Positions 1-5,860 of a stretch of DNA of 6,142 bases are shown in pieces; position 1 is the first letter of the stretch, and each line of letters starts with the position of its first letter. A program made the position numbers and the translations under genes. The notes beneath the pieces are model-generated. The model had not been told where the DNA came from. It worked only from the letters and a program-made list of their open reading frames with translations, and made no database searches. Source of the stretch: Kordiimonadaceae bacterium. Lineage in GTDB: Bacteria > Pseudomonadota > Alphaproteobacteria > Sphingomonadales > Kordiimonadaceae. The stretch covers positions 1-6,142 of the forward strand of contig JAESTR010000017.1 in assembly GCA_016763495.1 (NCBI GenBank), written 5' to 3'.

Positions 1-301
1 CTATGCCGCCGCAAGTCGCTTCAAACAGCGGATTGCACATGGCGCCCTCGCCTCGTCCTTTATATCAGCAGTACTGGGTACAGGCTTACCGGGGTTAGGG
101 ACTATTTACATGACACAGTCAGTGCGGTTTCTCAGGCCAATCCATTTAGATGATAAGGTTGAAACAATAGTTACCGTTACTATCTGTGACACTGATAAAA
201 ATCGAGTTTCATTTGACACTTCTTGTTATGTTAAAGATAAAAAGGTGGTGGAAGGTGAAGCAATGGTGTATGTCCCCAGCCGACCCGAAGTGCTCAGTTA
301 G
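1..301 (+). CDS. MaoC/PhaJ-type (R)-specific enoyl-CoA hydratase, 3' part
   Basis: The reading frame is open from base 2 and ends at TAG 299-301, so the last 99 residues of a protein that starts upstream are visible. The segment reads RIAHG, then a Ser-rich helix, LPGLGTIY, a strand region with VRFLRPIHLDDKVE, and ends near VVEGEAMVYVP. This is the C-terminal half of the single hot-dog MaoC fold as in PhaJ. Such enzymes hydrate trans-2-enoyl-CoA to (R)-3-hydroxyacyl-CoA in the cytosol, often feeding polyhydroxyalkanoate synthesis or other acyl-CoA conversions. In the family the catalytic Asp and His lie just before this segment, so they are outside the window and activity cannot be checked. 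An ATG at 110 lies inside the domain and is not the start. The gene ends 35 bp before ribF on the same strand, so co-transcription is plausible. Family assignment is firm; the substrate is unknown. Confidence 0.88.
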   Translation, partial: YAAASRFKQRIAHGALASSFISAVLGTGLPGLGTIYMTQSVRFLRPIHLDDKVETIVTVTICDTDKNRVSFDTSCYVKDKKVVEGEAMVYVPSRPEVLS

Positions 302-336
302 TGGCCTAACTTAAGATAGTAATTCAGGAAACTCAC

Positions 337-1365
337 ATGCGGCTTTTACGCCATATCAATGAAGTGAAATCTAATTTTAAAGGCAGCGTTGTTGCTTTGG
401 GGAATTTTGACGGCTTTCACCGTGGGCACCAAGTTGTTATTGGTGAAGCTGGCCGCCTAGCACGCGATATGGGCTTGTTGTTAACTGTTGTAGTTACCGA
501 GCCTCACCCCGTTAGCTTTTTTGCGCCGAACGCACCAGCTTTTCGGCTGACCCCCTTTCGTGAACGCGCACAACTGCTAGAGCAATACGGCGTTGACCAG
601 CTACTTGTACTCCCTTTTGACAAAGACTTGGCCCAAATGACCGCACAGGACTTTGTGGTTGATATTTTGGTCAAGGGCTTGGGCACTAAGCATGTTTTTG
701 TGGGCTATGATTACCGGTTTGGTAAAGGCCGTGGCGGTGGTACCGATGTACTGGCCTGGATGGGTGAGATGGAAGGCTTTGGCCTCTCTGTCGTGCGAGC
801 GGTTACTGTGGGGCTCGAAGGCTATGCGGGCGAAGTCTATAGCTCTACTTTGGTTCGCCAGGCACTTCAAAATGGAGAGGCACGTAAAGCTGCGGCTCTT
901 TTGGGGCACTGGTGGACTATTAACGGTCGCGTGACCAAAGGGGACCAGCGAGGCCGGACCATTGGTTTCCCGACCGCTAATATCGAATTGGGTGAAAGTT
1001 TAGAGCCTAAGCTTGGTGTCTATGCCGTCCGGGTGCATATTGAAGGGCAAGAACAGATATTAAATGGTGTCGCAAACATTGGAAGGCGGCCAACTTTTGA
1101 TAAACGCGATGTATTGATGGAAGTTCATCTTTTCGATTTTGAAGATGATATTTATGAACAGCATTTGCGTGTTCAACTTATCGCTTTCTTGCGCCCTGAA
1201 CAGAAATTTGACGGGATTGATGCCCTGAAAAGTCAAATAGGCACTGATTGTAAAGTAGCGAAAGTGGTTTTGGCTGAACCTGAAAACGACGGGAGCCGCC
1301 TAAGCGGTCCGACGCTTGATAGCTATCTGGGATATTTCCCGGAACCTCATGTAAGAGCAACATAA
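337..1365 (+). CDS. ribF: Bifunctional riboflavin kinase / FAD synthetase
   Basis: This enzyme phosphorylates riboflavin to FMN and then adenylylates FMN to FAD, in the cytosol. The N-terminal FMN adenylyltransferase domain (about residues 1-185) shows the nucleotidyltransferase motif GNFDGFHRGH at 22-31, GYDYRFGKGR at 123-132 and SSTLVR at 169-174. The C-terminal riboflavin kinase domain (about 190-312) shows GFPTAN at 210-215, the metal/ATP-binding loop, and EVHLFDF at 262-268, whose Glu262 matches the family's catalytic Glu. The ATG at 337 has an AGGAA ribosome binding site at 326-330. Length is 342 residues against about 310 for E. coli RibF; the excess is a tail of about 30 residues after the kinase domain with no motif I recognise. 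There is no room for an FMN riboswitch in the 35 bp upstream, so expression probably comes from a promoter before the MaoC gene. ileS, a frequent neighbour of ribF, lies 4.5 kb downstream. Confidence 0.97.
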   Translation: MRLLRHINEVKSNFKGSVVALGNFDGFHRGHQVVIGEAGRLARDMGLLLTVVVTEPHPVSFFAPNAPAFRLTPFRERAQLLEQYGVDQLLVLPFDKDLAQMTAQDFVVDILVKGLGTKHVFVGYDYRFGKGRGGGTDVLAWMGEMEGFGLSVVRAVTVGLEGYAGEVYSSTLVRQALQNGEARKAAALLGHWWTINGRVTKGDQRGRTIGFPTANIELGESLEPKLGVYAVRVHIEGQEQILNGVANIGRRPTFDKRDVLMEVHLFDFEDDIYEQHLRVQLIAFLRPEQKFDGIDALKSQIGTDCKVAKVVLAEPENDGSRLSGPTLDSYLGYFPEPHVRAT

Positions 1366-1429
1366 GCTGCGTACATTATAGCGCGCCTCTTTCCTTTTTC
1401 AGTTTCTTTAGCTTATAGTCCCGAAAATT

Positions 1430-1459
1430 GGGTCTTTTGACTGACCCGTATGCGGGGAG
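1430..1459 (+). promoter_or_regulatory. Leader with alternative helices at the TerC-gene ribosome binding site
   Basis: GGGTC at 1430-1434 can pair with GACCC at 1443-1447 across an 8-base loop. The 3' arm overlaps CCCG at 1445-1448, which can instead pair with CGGG at 1453-1456 across TATG. CGGG contains the first bases of the likely Shine-Dalgarno GGGGAG (1454-1459). The two helices exclude each other: one leaves the ribosome binding site free, the other partly covers it. The pairing is seen in the sequence; control of translation by it is inference. The stems are short (5 and 4 bp), so chance is a real possibility. Confidence 0.35.
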
Positions 1460-1465
1460 CATTTC

Positions 1466-2203
1466 TTGGAATTCTTGTTTGATCAGCATCTTTGGGTAAG
1501 CTTTTTAACGCTAACCTCGCTAGAAATAATTCTAGGTATCGACAATGTAGTGTTTGTTGCATTGCTAGTTGGTCACTTGCCGGATGAACAACGGGAAAAA
1601 GCCCGTATCGTTGGTTTGTATCTAGCGCTTGTGATGCGCATAGTTCTGCTGCTAGGCGTCGCTTGGATTATTTCTCTAGATGGTGAAGACATGTTTGCTG
1701 TTGCTGACCACGGCTTCACTGGAAAAGAATTGCTGCTCCTTCTTGGCGGCGGGTTTTTGCTCTATAAAGGCACAAACAGCATTCATGATGAAGTCACTGG
1801 CGACCAGCTGGAAGACTGCAACGAGTATTCTGGCGGCTTGGCAGCGGTTATCGCGCAAGTGGTGTTCATTGATATTATATTCTCGTTCGATTCTGTGATG
1901 ACAGCGGTTGGCTTGACTGAGAATATCTCAGTGATTATTGCAGCGATGGTTGTGGCAATGGCTGTTATGCTCTTCTCTTCAAGCTATATTGCAGAGTTCA
2001 TCGAACGTTTCCCAACCCTAAAAATACTAGCGCTTTCCTTTATCATGCTCATCGGGATATTCCTTGTCGCTGAAGGGTTTGGCGTTCATGTGCCAAAAGG
2101 CTACATTTATTTTGCGATGGCTTTCTCGCTAAGCGTAGAAGTGTTGAATTTAATGTCTCGAAGCAGAAAGAAAAAGAAAGCAGAAAAACAGAAGGCAAAA
2201 TAA
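1466..2203 (+). CDS. TerC-family integral membrane protein (YgdQ/YoaE type)
   Basis: This is an inner-membrane protein of 245 residues, close to the roughly 237 of E. coli YgdQ. The hallmark acidic motifs sit in membrane segments: LEIILGIDN at 19-27, with Glu20, Asp26 and Asn27, and IDIIFSFDSVMTAVG at 135-149, with Asp136 and Asp142. A late acidic motif AEGFG (202-206) precedes PKGYIYFAMAFSLSVE. About seven hydrophobic segments can be counted, ending in a Lys/Arg-rich cytoplasmic tail (232-245). TerC relatives such as Alx and MeeF-type proteins are linked to Mn2+ export and to metal loading of exported proteins; the ion for this member is not shown. I chose TTG at 1466 because GGGGAG at 1454-1459 lies six bases upstream, the N-terminus matches the family there, and the nearby ATG at 1450 is out of frame. 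No CBS or CorC domain is present. The gap to ribF is 100 bp with no clear terminator. Confidence 0.93.
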   Translation: MEFLFDQHLWVSFLTLTSLEIILGIDNVVFVALLVGHLPDEQREKARIVGLYLALVMRIVLLLGVAWIISLDGEDMFAVADHGFTGKELLLLLGGGFLLYKGTNSIHDEVTGDQLEDCNEYSGGLAAVIAQVVFIDIIFSFDSVMTAVGLTENISVIIAAMVVAMAVMLFSSSYIAEFIERFPTLKILALSFIMLIGIFLVAEGFGVHVPKGYIYFAMAFSLSVEVLNLMSRSRKKKKAEKQKAK

Positions 2204-2299
2204 ACCAAAGGGTTGCCCGAACAGGCTGCGAACTCGTTTGGAATGCCCATGAAAATATAAACGTTTTACACGGTAACTTGTTTATGAATACTTCTCGTT

Positions 2300-2887
2300 A
2301 TGCTGCGAAAATACGCGCGATCTGCAAGTATGAACTTTATAGAAAGCCTTTGTTGTATGCTGGGATGTAATGCAGACTTGAGAGTATTGATTGCGCTAGC
2401 CAATGGCCAGGCCGCCAGTGGAGCGCGCGCAGTATTTAAAGAGTTAGGGGCTGATATTTATAAGGTCGCAGAAGGTAAGCAGTCTGCCCTTGAGTTGATG
2501 GAAAATATCGCTTTCAATCTATTATTAATAGAGGACACATTTTCTGATTTAGGCGGTGTGGATTTTGTTCGCTACGTGCGGATGACTAATTCGCCAGTTT
2601 CTGTTGCTCCTGTTATATTGGCCATGAAAAACCCTGACCGAAATACAGTTGTGGAAGCTAGAGACGCTGGCGTGAATAAAATGGTAATTATGCCTTTCAA
2701 TACGACTAGCTTGTTAAAAAATACAAAAGAAACCTTGTCGAGCGCTTTACTCTTCATTCGCGTAACAGGATATAGCGGCCCCTGCAGGCGCCAAAAAGTG
2801 GGACCGGTTAAAGGAGCCGAGCGGCGAATCGGCCAGCAGGGTGCGTTATCAGTAGAGAAGCAGCAGAAGTTATTTAAGGGTTTGTAG
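2300..2887 (+). CDS. Receiver-like (CheY-fold) pseudo-receiver protein, copy 1
   Basis: This is a single receiver-like domain (about residues 27-150) with a basic tail; no output domain is visible. Against CheY, the acceptor-loop region LLLIEDTFSDLGGVDF places Glu78 where the phosphorylated Asp belongs, eight residues before the conserved Gly86. The switch Thr is Met109 and the conserved Lys before the Pro is Met131 (MPF). The Asp pair expected after strand 1 is missing: the strand reads VLIALANG. Normal phosphorylation is therefore unlikely (inference). The tail has GPCRR (160-164), GAERR (172-176) and SVEKQQKL (184-191), all echoed in the next gene. The start is uncertain. ATG 2300 gives 195 residues but has no ribosome binding site; ATG 2330 is also poor; ATG 2357 gives 176 residues, and its N-terminus (MLGCNADLR) best matches the paralogue (MQDADLK). 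Role and partners are unknown. Possible jobs are a phosphorylation-independent adaptor or a binding partner of a kinase. Confidence 0.82.
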   Translation: MLRKYARSASMNFIESLCCMLGCNADLRVLIALANGQAASGARAVFKELGADIYKVAEGKQSALELMENIAFNLLLIEDTFSDLGGVDFVRYVRMTNSPVSVAPVILAMKNPDRNTVVEARDAGVNKMVIMPFNTTSLLKNTKETLSSALLFIRVTGYSGPCRRQKVGPVKGAERRIGQQGALSVEKQQKLFKGL

Positions 2888-2954
2888 GCTGGTTGGTTAT
2901 TTGGGGGCATTCGCACTCCGAGTATGGCCTATATGCGCATTGGCAATCTGATAC

Positions 2955-2960
2955 TATAAT
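2955..2960 (+). promoter_or_regulatory. Perfect TATAAT -10 hexamer before the second pseudo-receiver gene
   Basis: TATAAT lies 84 bases before the GTG start at 3044. No convincing -35 stands at 16-18 bases: TTGGCA at 2940 is only nine bases away, and there is no TGn extension. If used, transcription would start near 2967 and give a leader of about 77 nt, so copy 2 could be expressed apart from copy 1. A lone hexamer in AT-rich DNA is weak evidence. Confidence 0.35.
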
Positions 2961-2974
2961 GGATTTTTGAATTT

Positions 2975-2998
2975 CAGGTTTTATTAAACCTCGACCTG
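2975..2998 (+). repeat. Overlapping inverted repeats in the leader between the receiver genes
   Basis: AGGTTT at 2976-2981 pairs perfectly with AAACCT at 2986-2991 across a 4-base loop. The left arm can also pair through CAGGT (2975-2979) with ACCTG (2994-2998), so two hairpins compete for the same bases. They are AU-rich and lack a following T run, so they are not a typical intrinsic terminator. They could be a leader structure or a protein site; chance is possible. Confidence 0.35.
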
Positions 2999-3030
2999 TA
3001 TACTTGCCTTACTGGATTTCTACTGCCTAT

Positions 3031-3037
3031 AGAGGGG
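3031..3037 (+). promoter_or_regulatory. Ribosome binding site that decides a GTG start
   Basis: AGAGGGG stands six bases before GTG at 3044. No ATG lies nearby in frame upstream, and the next Met codons (residues 11-12) would cut into the N-terminus shared with copy 1. This supports GTG as the start of the second pseudo-receiver gene. Confidence 0.7.
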
Positions 3038-3043
3038 TCCTAA

Positions 3044-3583
3044 GTGCAAGACGCAGACTTAAAATCACTGTCGATGATGCTGGCGATGTCCAATGTTCAA
3101 GCCGCAGCCGGACTGAAGTCTGTTTTGATACAGCTGCAGGTCGACAAGGTCTTTACGGCGGGTAATAATCAGGAGGCTGTTTCTCAACTGGGTGACCAAT
3201 TTTACAACATGATATTAATTGAGGAAGGTTTCCCTGATCTTGGCGGCGCTGATTTTTGCCGTTTTTTGCGCATGATAGATGGCGCACCTTCCGTTGCACC
3301 GATTATTTACGGCATTAAATTTGCTGAAAAACAACGCGTGTTGGCTGCCCGTGATGCGGGGGCCTCGAAAATCGTATTGATGCCTTTATCACCAAAAGTA
3401 CTGGTGGCGACAATTCAAGCGACTATCAGAGAAATTCGCCCTTTCGTGCAAACTATTGCGTTTCGCGGCCCAGACAGGCGCATCACTGGGGACAGGCCTT
3501 TTCATGGTATGGATAGGCGAAAAGTACAAATGGGGCTCGTGTCCGTTAATAAGCAAAAAAAACTACTTGGATCCTACGATTAG
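3044..3583 (+). CDS. Receiver-like (CheY-fold) pseudo-receiver protein, copy 2
   Basis: This 179-residue paralogue of the preceding gene aligns with it without gaps from Glu60 (copy 1 Glu78) to the first RR pair. By eye 28 of the first 61 positions there are identical. MILIEEGFPDLGGADF again puts Glu60 at the phospho-acceptor position, eight residues before Gly68. The switch Thr is Ile91, the conserved Lys is Met113 (MPL), and the acidic pair after strand 1 is absent. Shared blocks are PDLGGADF/SDLGGVDF, SVAP and ARDAG. The tail carries GPDRR (142-146), GMDRR (155-159) and SVNKQKKL (167-174), spaced almost as in copy 1. No DNA-binding, enzymatic or membrane segment is visible, so it should be a small soluble cytoplasmic protein. 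The gap to copy 1 is 156 bp with its own possible -10, and the gene converges with the TetR gene across a 38 bp gap without a clear terminator. Receiver ancestry is fairly sure; function is not known. Confidence 0.87.
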   Translation: MQDADLKSLSMMLAMSNVQAAAGLKSVLIQLQVDKVFTAGNNQEAVSQLGDQFYNMILIEEGFPDLGGADFCRFLRMIDGAPSVAPIIYGIKFAEKQRVLAARDAGASKIVLMPLSPKVLVATIQATIREIRPFVQTIAFRGPDRRITGDRPFHGMDRRKVQMGLVSVNKQKKLLGSYD

Positions 3584-3621
3584 GCTCATAAAATCAGCAA
3601 GGGCTTATAAAACTGCGACGT

Positions 3622-4230
3622 TCAGTTCGGCGCCTTCGCGCTATGCCCTTCGGGTTGTGCCATGCGTCTGATTTCTAGATCCAATATATCTTTTGCCCGA
3701 TTGAGGGCATCGGGTGGGCTGAAGGCAAGGGTCAAATGGAAGCCATGAAGAAAAGTGATGAGCCATTGAGATCCAAGTTCTATATCGTAATGTGATGCGA
3801 TTTGGTCTCGAGTTTTTAGATCGTAAAATATGCGGTGAATATGCTTACTTCTCTCGTTAAAAAACGTAAAGGAAGCGTCATTTAGGGTAGGGCTCCCTAA
3901 CACCCCAACAAAAAGCCTCAAGTCATTTTGATGTTCAAGTAACGGTGTTTTCCATGCCTCCTCAATGACGGAATGCAGGAACTCTTTGAAATCATTGCAG
4001 GTGTTGAAACTTAGATTTTGCCAACGGTGTAGATGGCTTTCTAGCAGCCCAAGAATAATATCTTGTTTGTTTCTAAAATGGATATACAGCGCACCATTGC
4101 TAATGTTTGCGAGTTCTGTGATGCGCCGTATTGAGAGTTTATCAAACCCTTCTTTTGAAATACATTTTTCAGCCGCCGCAAGGATTTTTTGACGCTGTTT
4201 CCCCATGTGTTCTTGGTTGCGTTTAGGCAA
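3622..4230 (-). CDS. TetR-family transcriptional repressor
   Basis: The N-terminal DNA-binding domain is clear. Helix 1 is KILAAAEKCISKEG (15-28), followed by SIRRITEL (33-40), a turn at ANISNG, and recognition helix NGALYIHF (45-52), then the typical FRNKQDIILGLL. Residues 65-190 form a helical ligand-binding and dimerisation domain with no recognisable subfamily signature, so the inducer is unknown. At 202 residues it has the usual length. The listed start is TTG at 4228-4230, with AGAAAGA some 8 bases upstream on the minus strand; ATG at 4204-4206 (residue 9) keeps the whole HTH and is equally possible. It is transcribed away from the hydrolase gene, 106 bp apart, over a shared control region with a palindrome at 4291-4315. 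That layout points to repression of the hydrolase gene and of itself (inference). Confidence 0.92.
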   Translation of the reverse strand: MPKRNQEHMGKQRQKILAAAEKCISKEGFDKLSIRRITELANISNGALYIHFRNKQDIILGLLESHLHRWQNLSFNTCNDFKEFLHSVIEEAWKTPLLEHQNDLRLFVGVLGSPTLNDASFTFFNERSKHIHRIFYDLKTRDQIASHYDIELGSQWLITFLHGFHLTLAFSPPDALNRAKDILDLEIRRMAQPEGHSAKAPN

Positions 4231-4269
4231 ATGATGATCTTTCTATTTTCTTACGGGCGTAATGAATTG

Positions 4270-4297
4270 TTGACTAGTTTAGGGAATAAATTATAAA
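4270..4297 (+). promoter_or_regulatory. Sigma70-like promoter of the hydrolase gene
   Basis: TTGACT at 4270-4275 and TATAAA at 4292-4297 are separated by 16 bases. Both boxes match the consensus at five of six positions. Transcription would start near 4304, about 35 bases before the hydrolase start codon. The -10 box lies inside the palindrome at 4291-4315, so a bound repressor would block it. Confidence 0.65.
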
Positions 4298-4318
4298 GAG
4301 CAATACTCTTTTTAATAA
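4290..4318 (-). promoter_or_regulatory. Possible promoter of the tetR gene
   Basis: On the minus strand TATAAT reads from 4295 to 4290. A poor -35 (TTATTA, 4318-4313) stands 17 bases upstream. It would start tetR transcription near 4283 and would overlap both the hydrolase promoter and the palindrome, giving a compact divergent switch. The -10 is perfect; the -35 is unconvincing. Confidence 0.4.
4291..4315. promoter_or_regulatory. Candidate TetR-family operator palindrome
   Basis: Half-sites TTATAAAGAG (4291-4300) and CTCTTTTTAA (4306-4315) are inverted around the 5-base centre CAATA. Nine of ten base pairs are complementary; the only mismatch is 4294/4312. Length and two-fold symmetry fit operators of TetR-family dimers. 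It covers the -10 box and predicted start site of the hydrolase promoter and the minus-strand -10 of tetR. Binding by the neighbouring TetR protein is inference from position and symmetry. Confidence 0.62.
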
Positions 4319-4336
4319 TAAAAACTCTAGGGCGAG

Positions 4337-5494
4337 ATGATGGTTGATGTAAATTCCGGAAAAAAATACACGTTTTTTAAGGTCATTCGGTACAGCACAG
4401 TGGGCGTTTTTTCGCTGTTGTTATTCGTGTCTTTTGTGACGGGTGGGTGGCTTTACTTCGAGAGACAGGCAAAAGTAGAGACCCTGAAAATCACAGGGAT
4501 GAATGGCATTGATCAGTTAGAGGCTCCCATGATAAATGGGGCGCGGCAATGGGTTCAAATCCGGGGGGAAGACAAAGAAAACCCTGTAATCCTGTTCATT
4601 CATGGCGGGCCGGGCAATGCTATGATGCCATTAAATGCTATGTTTCAGCCATTGTGGGAAGAGGATTTTACCGTGGTTCAATGGGACCAGCGGGGCGCAG
4701 GAAAGTCTGTTAGTGATCCTTACTCTGGTGCACCTATTCCTATGGGTAGTGACATACAGCAATATGTTGATGACGCGGTTGAGGTCGCTCAGTATGTCCT
4801 CAGTGAAACCGGACACCAAAAGTTAATTGTGATTGGCCATTCCTGGGGGTCTGTTGTTGGGGTTGGGCTGGCGCAGCAGCGGCCGGATCTTCTTCATGCT
4901 TATGTTGGGACGGGGCAAGTCGTAGACATGCTGGAGACTGAGCGCGCGACTTTTGAAATGGCTTTAGCTGAAGCGCGACTTTTGGAAAATGAGGAGGCGA
5001 TTGCGGAATTAGAAGCAATCCAGCCCTATCCGCAAAGCACGGTTTCCGAAAAAGATGATTTGAAAATGTTGGATATATTTATGACCAGTAGGTTGTGGGC
5101 AGGTGCGTTATTGCAGGAAGGTCGCGCGTCAGAAGGGAACTTTCTAGCAGCTATATTCACCAATCCCGCATATTCTATATCGGAAGCCGTTAACCTGTTG
5201 TTTGGTTATGTAAATTTCGACGCCCCTGAAAAGACACACATGTTACGTGTACTGATGACAACAGATATAACAACGCAACTGTTAGGGCTGCAGGTGCCTG
5301 TTGTGTTTTTAGAAGGGCGGCACGATCATATTACCGAGAGTTCGCTCATCTATAAGGCGTTCGAGAAGATATCTTCGAAAGAAAAGAGTTTTCACTGGCT
5401 TGAAGATTCGGGGCACCTTTCAATGATCCAAGAACCTGAGTTATTTCGCGACTTGCTCGTTCAGCATGTACGGCCTTATGCATTTCGCGAGTAA
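4337..5494 (+). CDS. Membrane-anchored alpha/beta hydrolase, S33 proline-iminopeptidase type
   Basis: Residues about 18-41 are a hydrophobic segment after a Lys/Arg-containing N-terminus. They predict a signal anchor with the catalytic domain (about 60-385) on the outer face of the inner membrane. The S33 signature is complete: oxyanion motif HGGPG (89-93), WDQRGAGKS (116-124), nucleophile elbow GHSWGS (167-172) with Ser169, Asp330 in GRHDHIT, and His360 in DSGHLSM. A helical, Glu-rich cap spans about 195-300. Classical proline iminopeptidases are cytosolic and about 310-330 residues long, so the anchor makes this a variant and the peptide substrate is unproven; an ester, lactone or antibiotic is possible. 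ATG codons at 4337 and 4340 are both in frame. AGGG at 4329-4332 is four bases from the first and seven from the second, so 4340 may be the true start. The divergent TetR gene and shared palindrome suggest expression induced by a small molecule, perhaps a substrate. Confidence 0.92.
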   Translation: MMVDVNSGKKYTFFKVIRYSTVGVFSLLLFVSFVTGGWLYFERQAKVETLKITGMNGIDQLEAPMINGARQWVQIRGEDKENPVILFIHGGPGNAMMPLNAMFQPLWEEDFTVVQWDQRGAGKSVSDPYSGAPIPMGSDIQQYVDDAVEVAQYVLSETGHQKLIVIGHSWGSVVGVGLAQQRPDLLHAYVGTGQVVDMLETERATFEMALAEARLLENEEAIAELEAIQPYPQSTVSEKDDLKMLDIFMTSRLWAGALLQEGRASEGNFLAAIFTNPAYSISEAVNLLFGYVNFDAPEKTHMLRVLMTTDITTQLLGLQVPVVFLEGRHDHITESSLIYKAFEKISSKEKSFHWLEDSGHLSMIQEPELFRDLLVQHVRPYAFRE

Positions 5495-5657
5495 TCTATA
5501 CATGCGCACTGAAACAGCAGGTCGCAGATGGCTGATTAACATGGATAGATTCACAGTAAGTCGAGAGACGTTAGCTGGACCGGTGGTTAGCCTTAAATGA
5601 AGGGGCTGGGTTACTTGGCAGGAAATGATGCCGCCTACTGAGAGCTCGGAGATTAAA

Positions 5658-5677
5658 CTAAGGAGCGTAAACCTTAG
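5658..5677 (+). repeat. Inverted repeat with 6 bp arms
   Basis: CTAAGG (5658-5663) and CCTTAG (5672-5677) are perfect reverse complements around an 8-base loop. GAGC at 5642-5645 and GCTC at 5685-5688 could close an outer stem. No T run follows, so it does not look like a terminator. It may be a structured RNA element or chance. Confidence 0.4.
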
Positions 5678-5780
5678 ATTCGGTGCTCGACAGAGGCGGG
5701 TTGCGCTGATAAAAGTGCCCCATGACAAAGCTGTATTCGAACAAGTGGCAACTTGATGCCTGCATAATACGAATTACTGG

Positions 5781-5804
5781 CCCGGCGCTGCAGTAGCGAC
5801 CGGG
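5781..5804 (+). repeat. GC-rich bulged hairpin upstream of ileS
   Basis: CCCGGCGCT (5781-5789) pairs with AGCG (5795-5798) and CCGGG (5800-5804) around the loop GCAGT. This gives nine base pairs with a single bulged A at 5799. It is the strongest stem in the gap. The sequence after it is GTTACAAGTTTGTC, not a T run, so an intrinsic terminator for the hydrolase is doubtful; a leader stem for ileS is the alternative. Confidence 0.5.
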
Positions 5805-5839
5805 GTTACAAGTTTGTCACATTTATCCAGAATATAGTC

Positions 5840-5860
5840 GCTGCACACTTACCGCGCAGC
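5840..5860 (+). repeat. Inverted repeat just before ileS
   Basis: GCTGC (5840-5844) and GCAGC (5856-5860) are inverted around 11 bases and end 24 bases before the ileS ATG. The same CGCTGCA heptamer occurs in the upstream hairpin (5786-5792), so the GCAGC arm has two possible partners. The stem is short and weak support on its own. Confidence 0.3.

Noticed and set aside
302..336. FMN riboswitch before ribF
   Set aside because: The gap is 35 bp, far too short for the aptamer, and none of its conserved segments are present.
1366..1465. yybP-ykoY manganese riboswitch before the TerC-family gene
   Set aside because: The leader is only 100 bp and the conserved three-way junction and loop sequences are not recognisable; only GGGGAG, which is better read as the ribosome binding site, looks similar.
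2284..2370. 28-residue frame starting at ATG 2284
   Set aside because: It overlaps the start of the pseudo-receiver gene in another frame, has no ribosome binding site and no recognisable content.
3584..3621. Bidirectional terminator between the second pseudo-receiver and tetR
   Set aside because: No GC-rich stem with a T run exists in the 38 bp between the convergent stops.
5502..5600. Small 32-residue plus-strand gene
   Set aside because: There is no ribosome binding site, no motif, and codons such as those around the stop look random; it lies just after the hydrolase stop.
5441..5728. Minus-strand 95-residue frame overlapping the hydrolase 3' end
   Set aside because: It overlaps a confident gene, its composition (Leu/Ser/Arg/Thr-rich) is typical of a chance antisense frame, and no domain is recognisable.
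5814..5838. TTGTCA and TATAGT as an ileS promoter
   Set aside because: The boxes are only 13 bases apart, too close for a sigma70 promoter.
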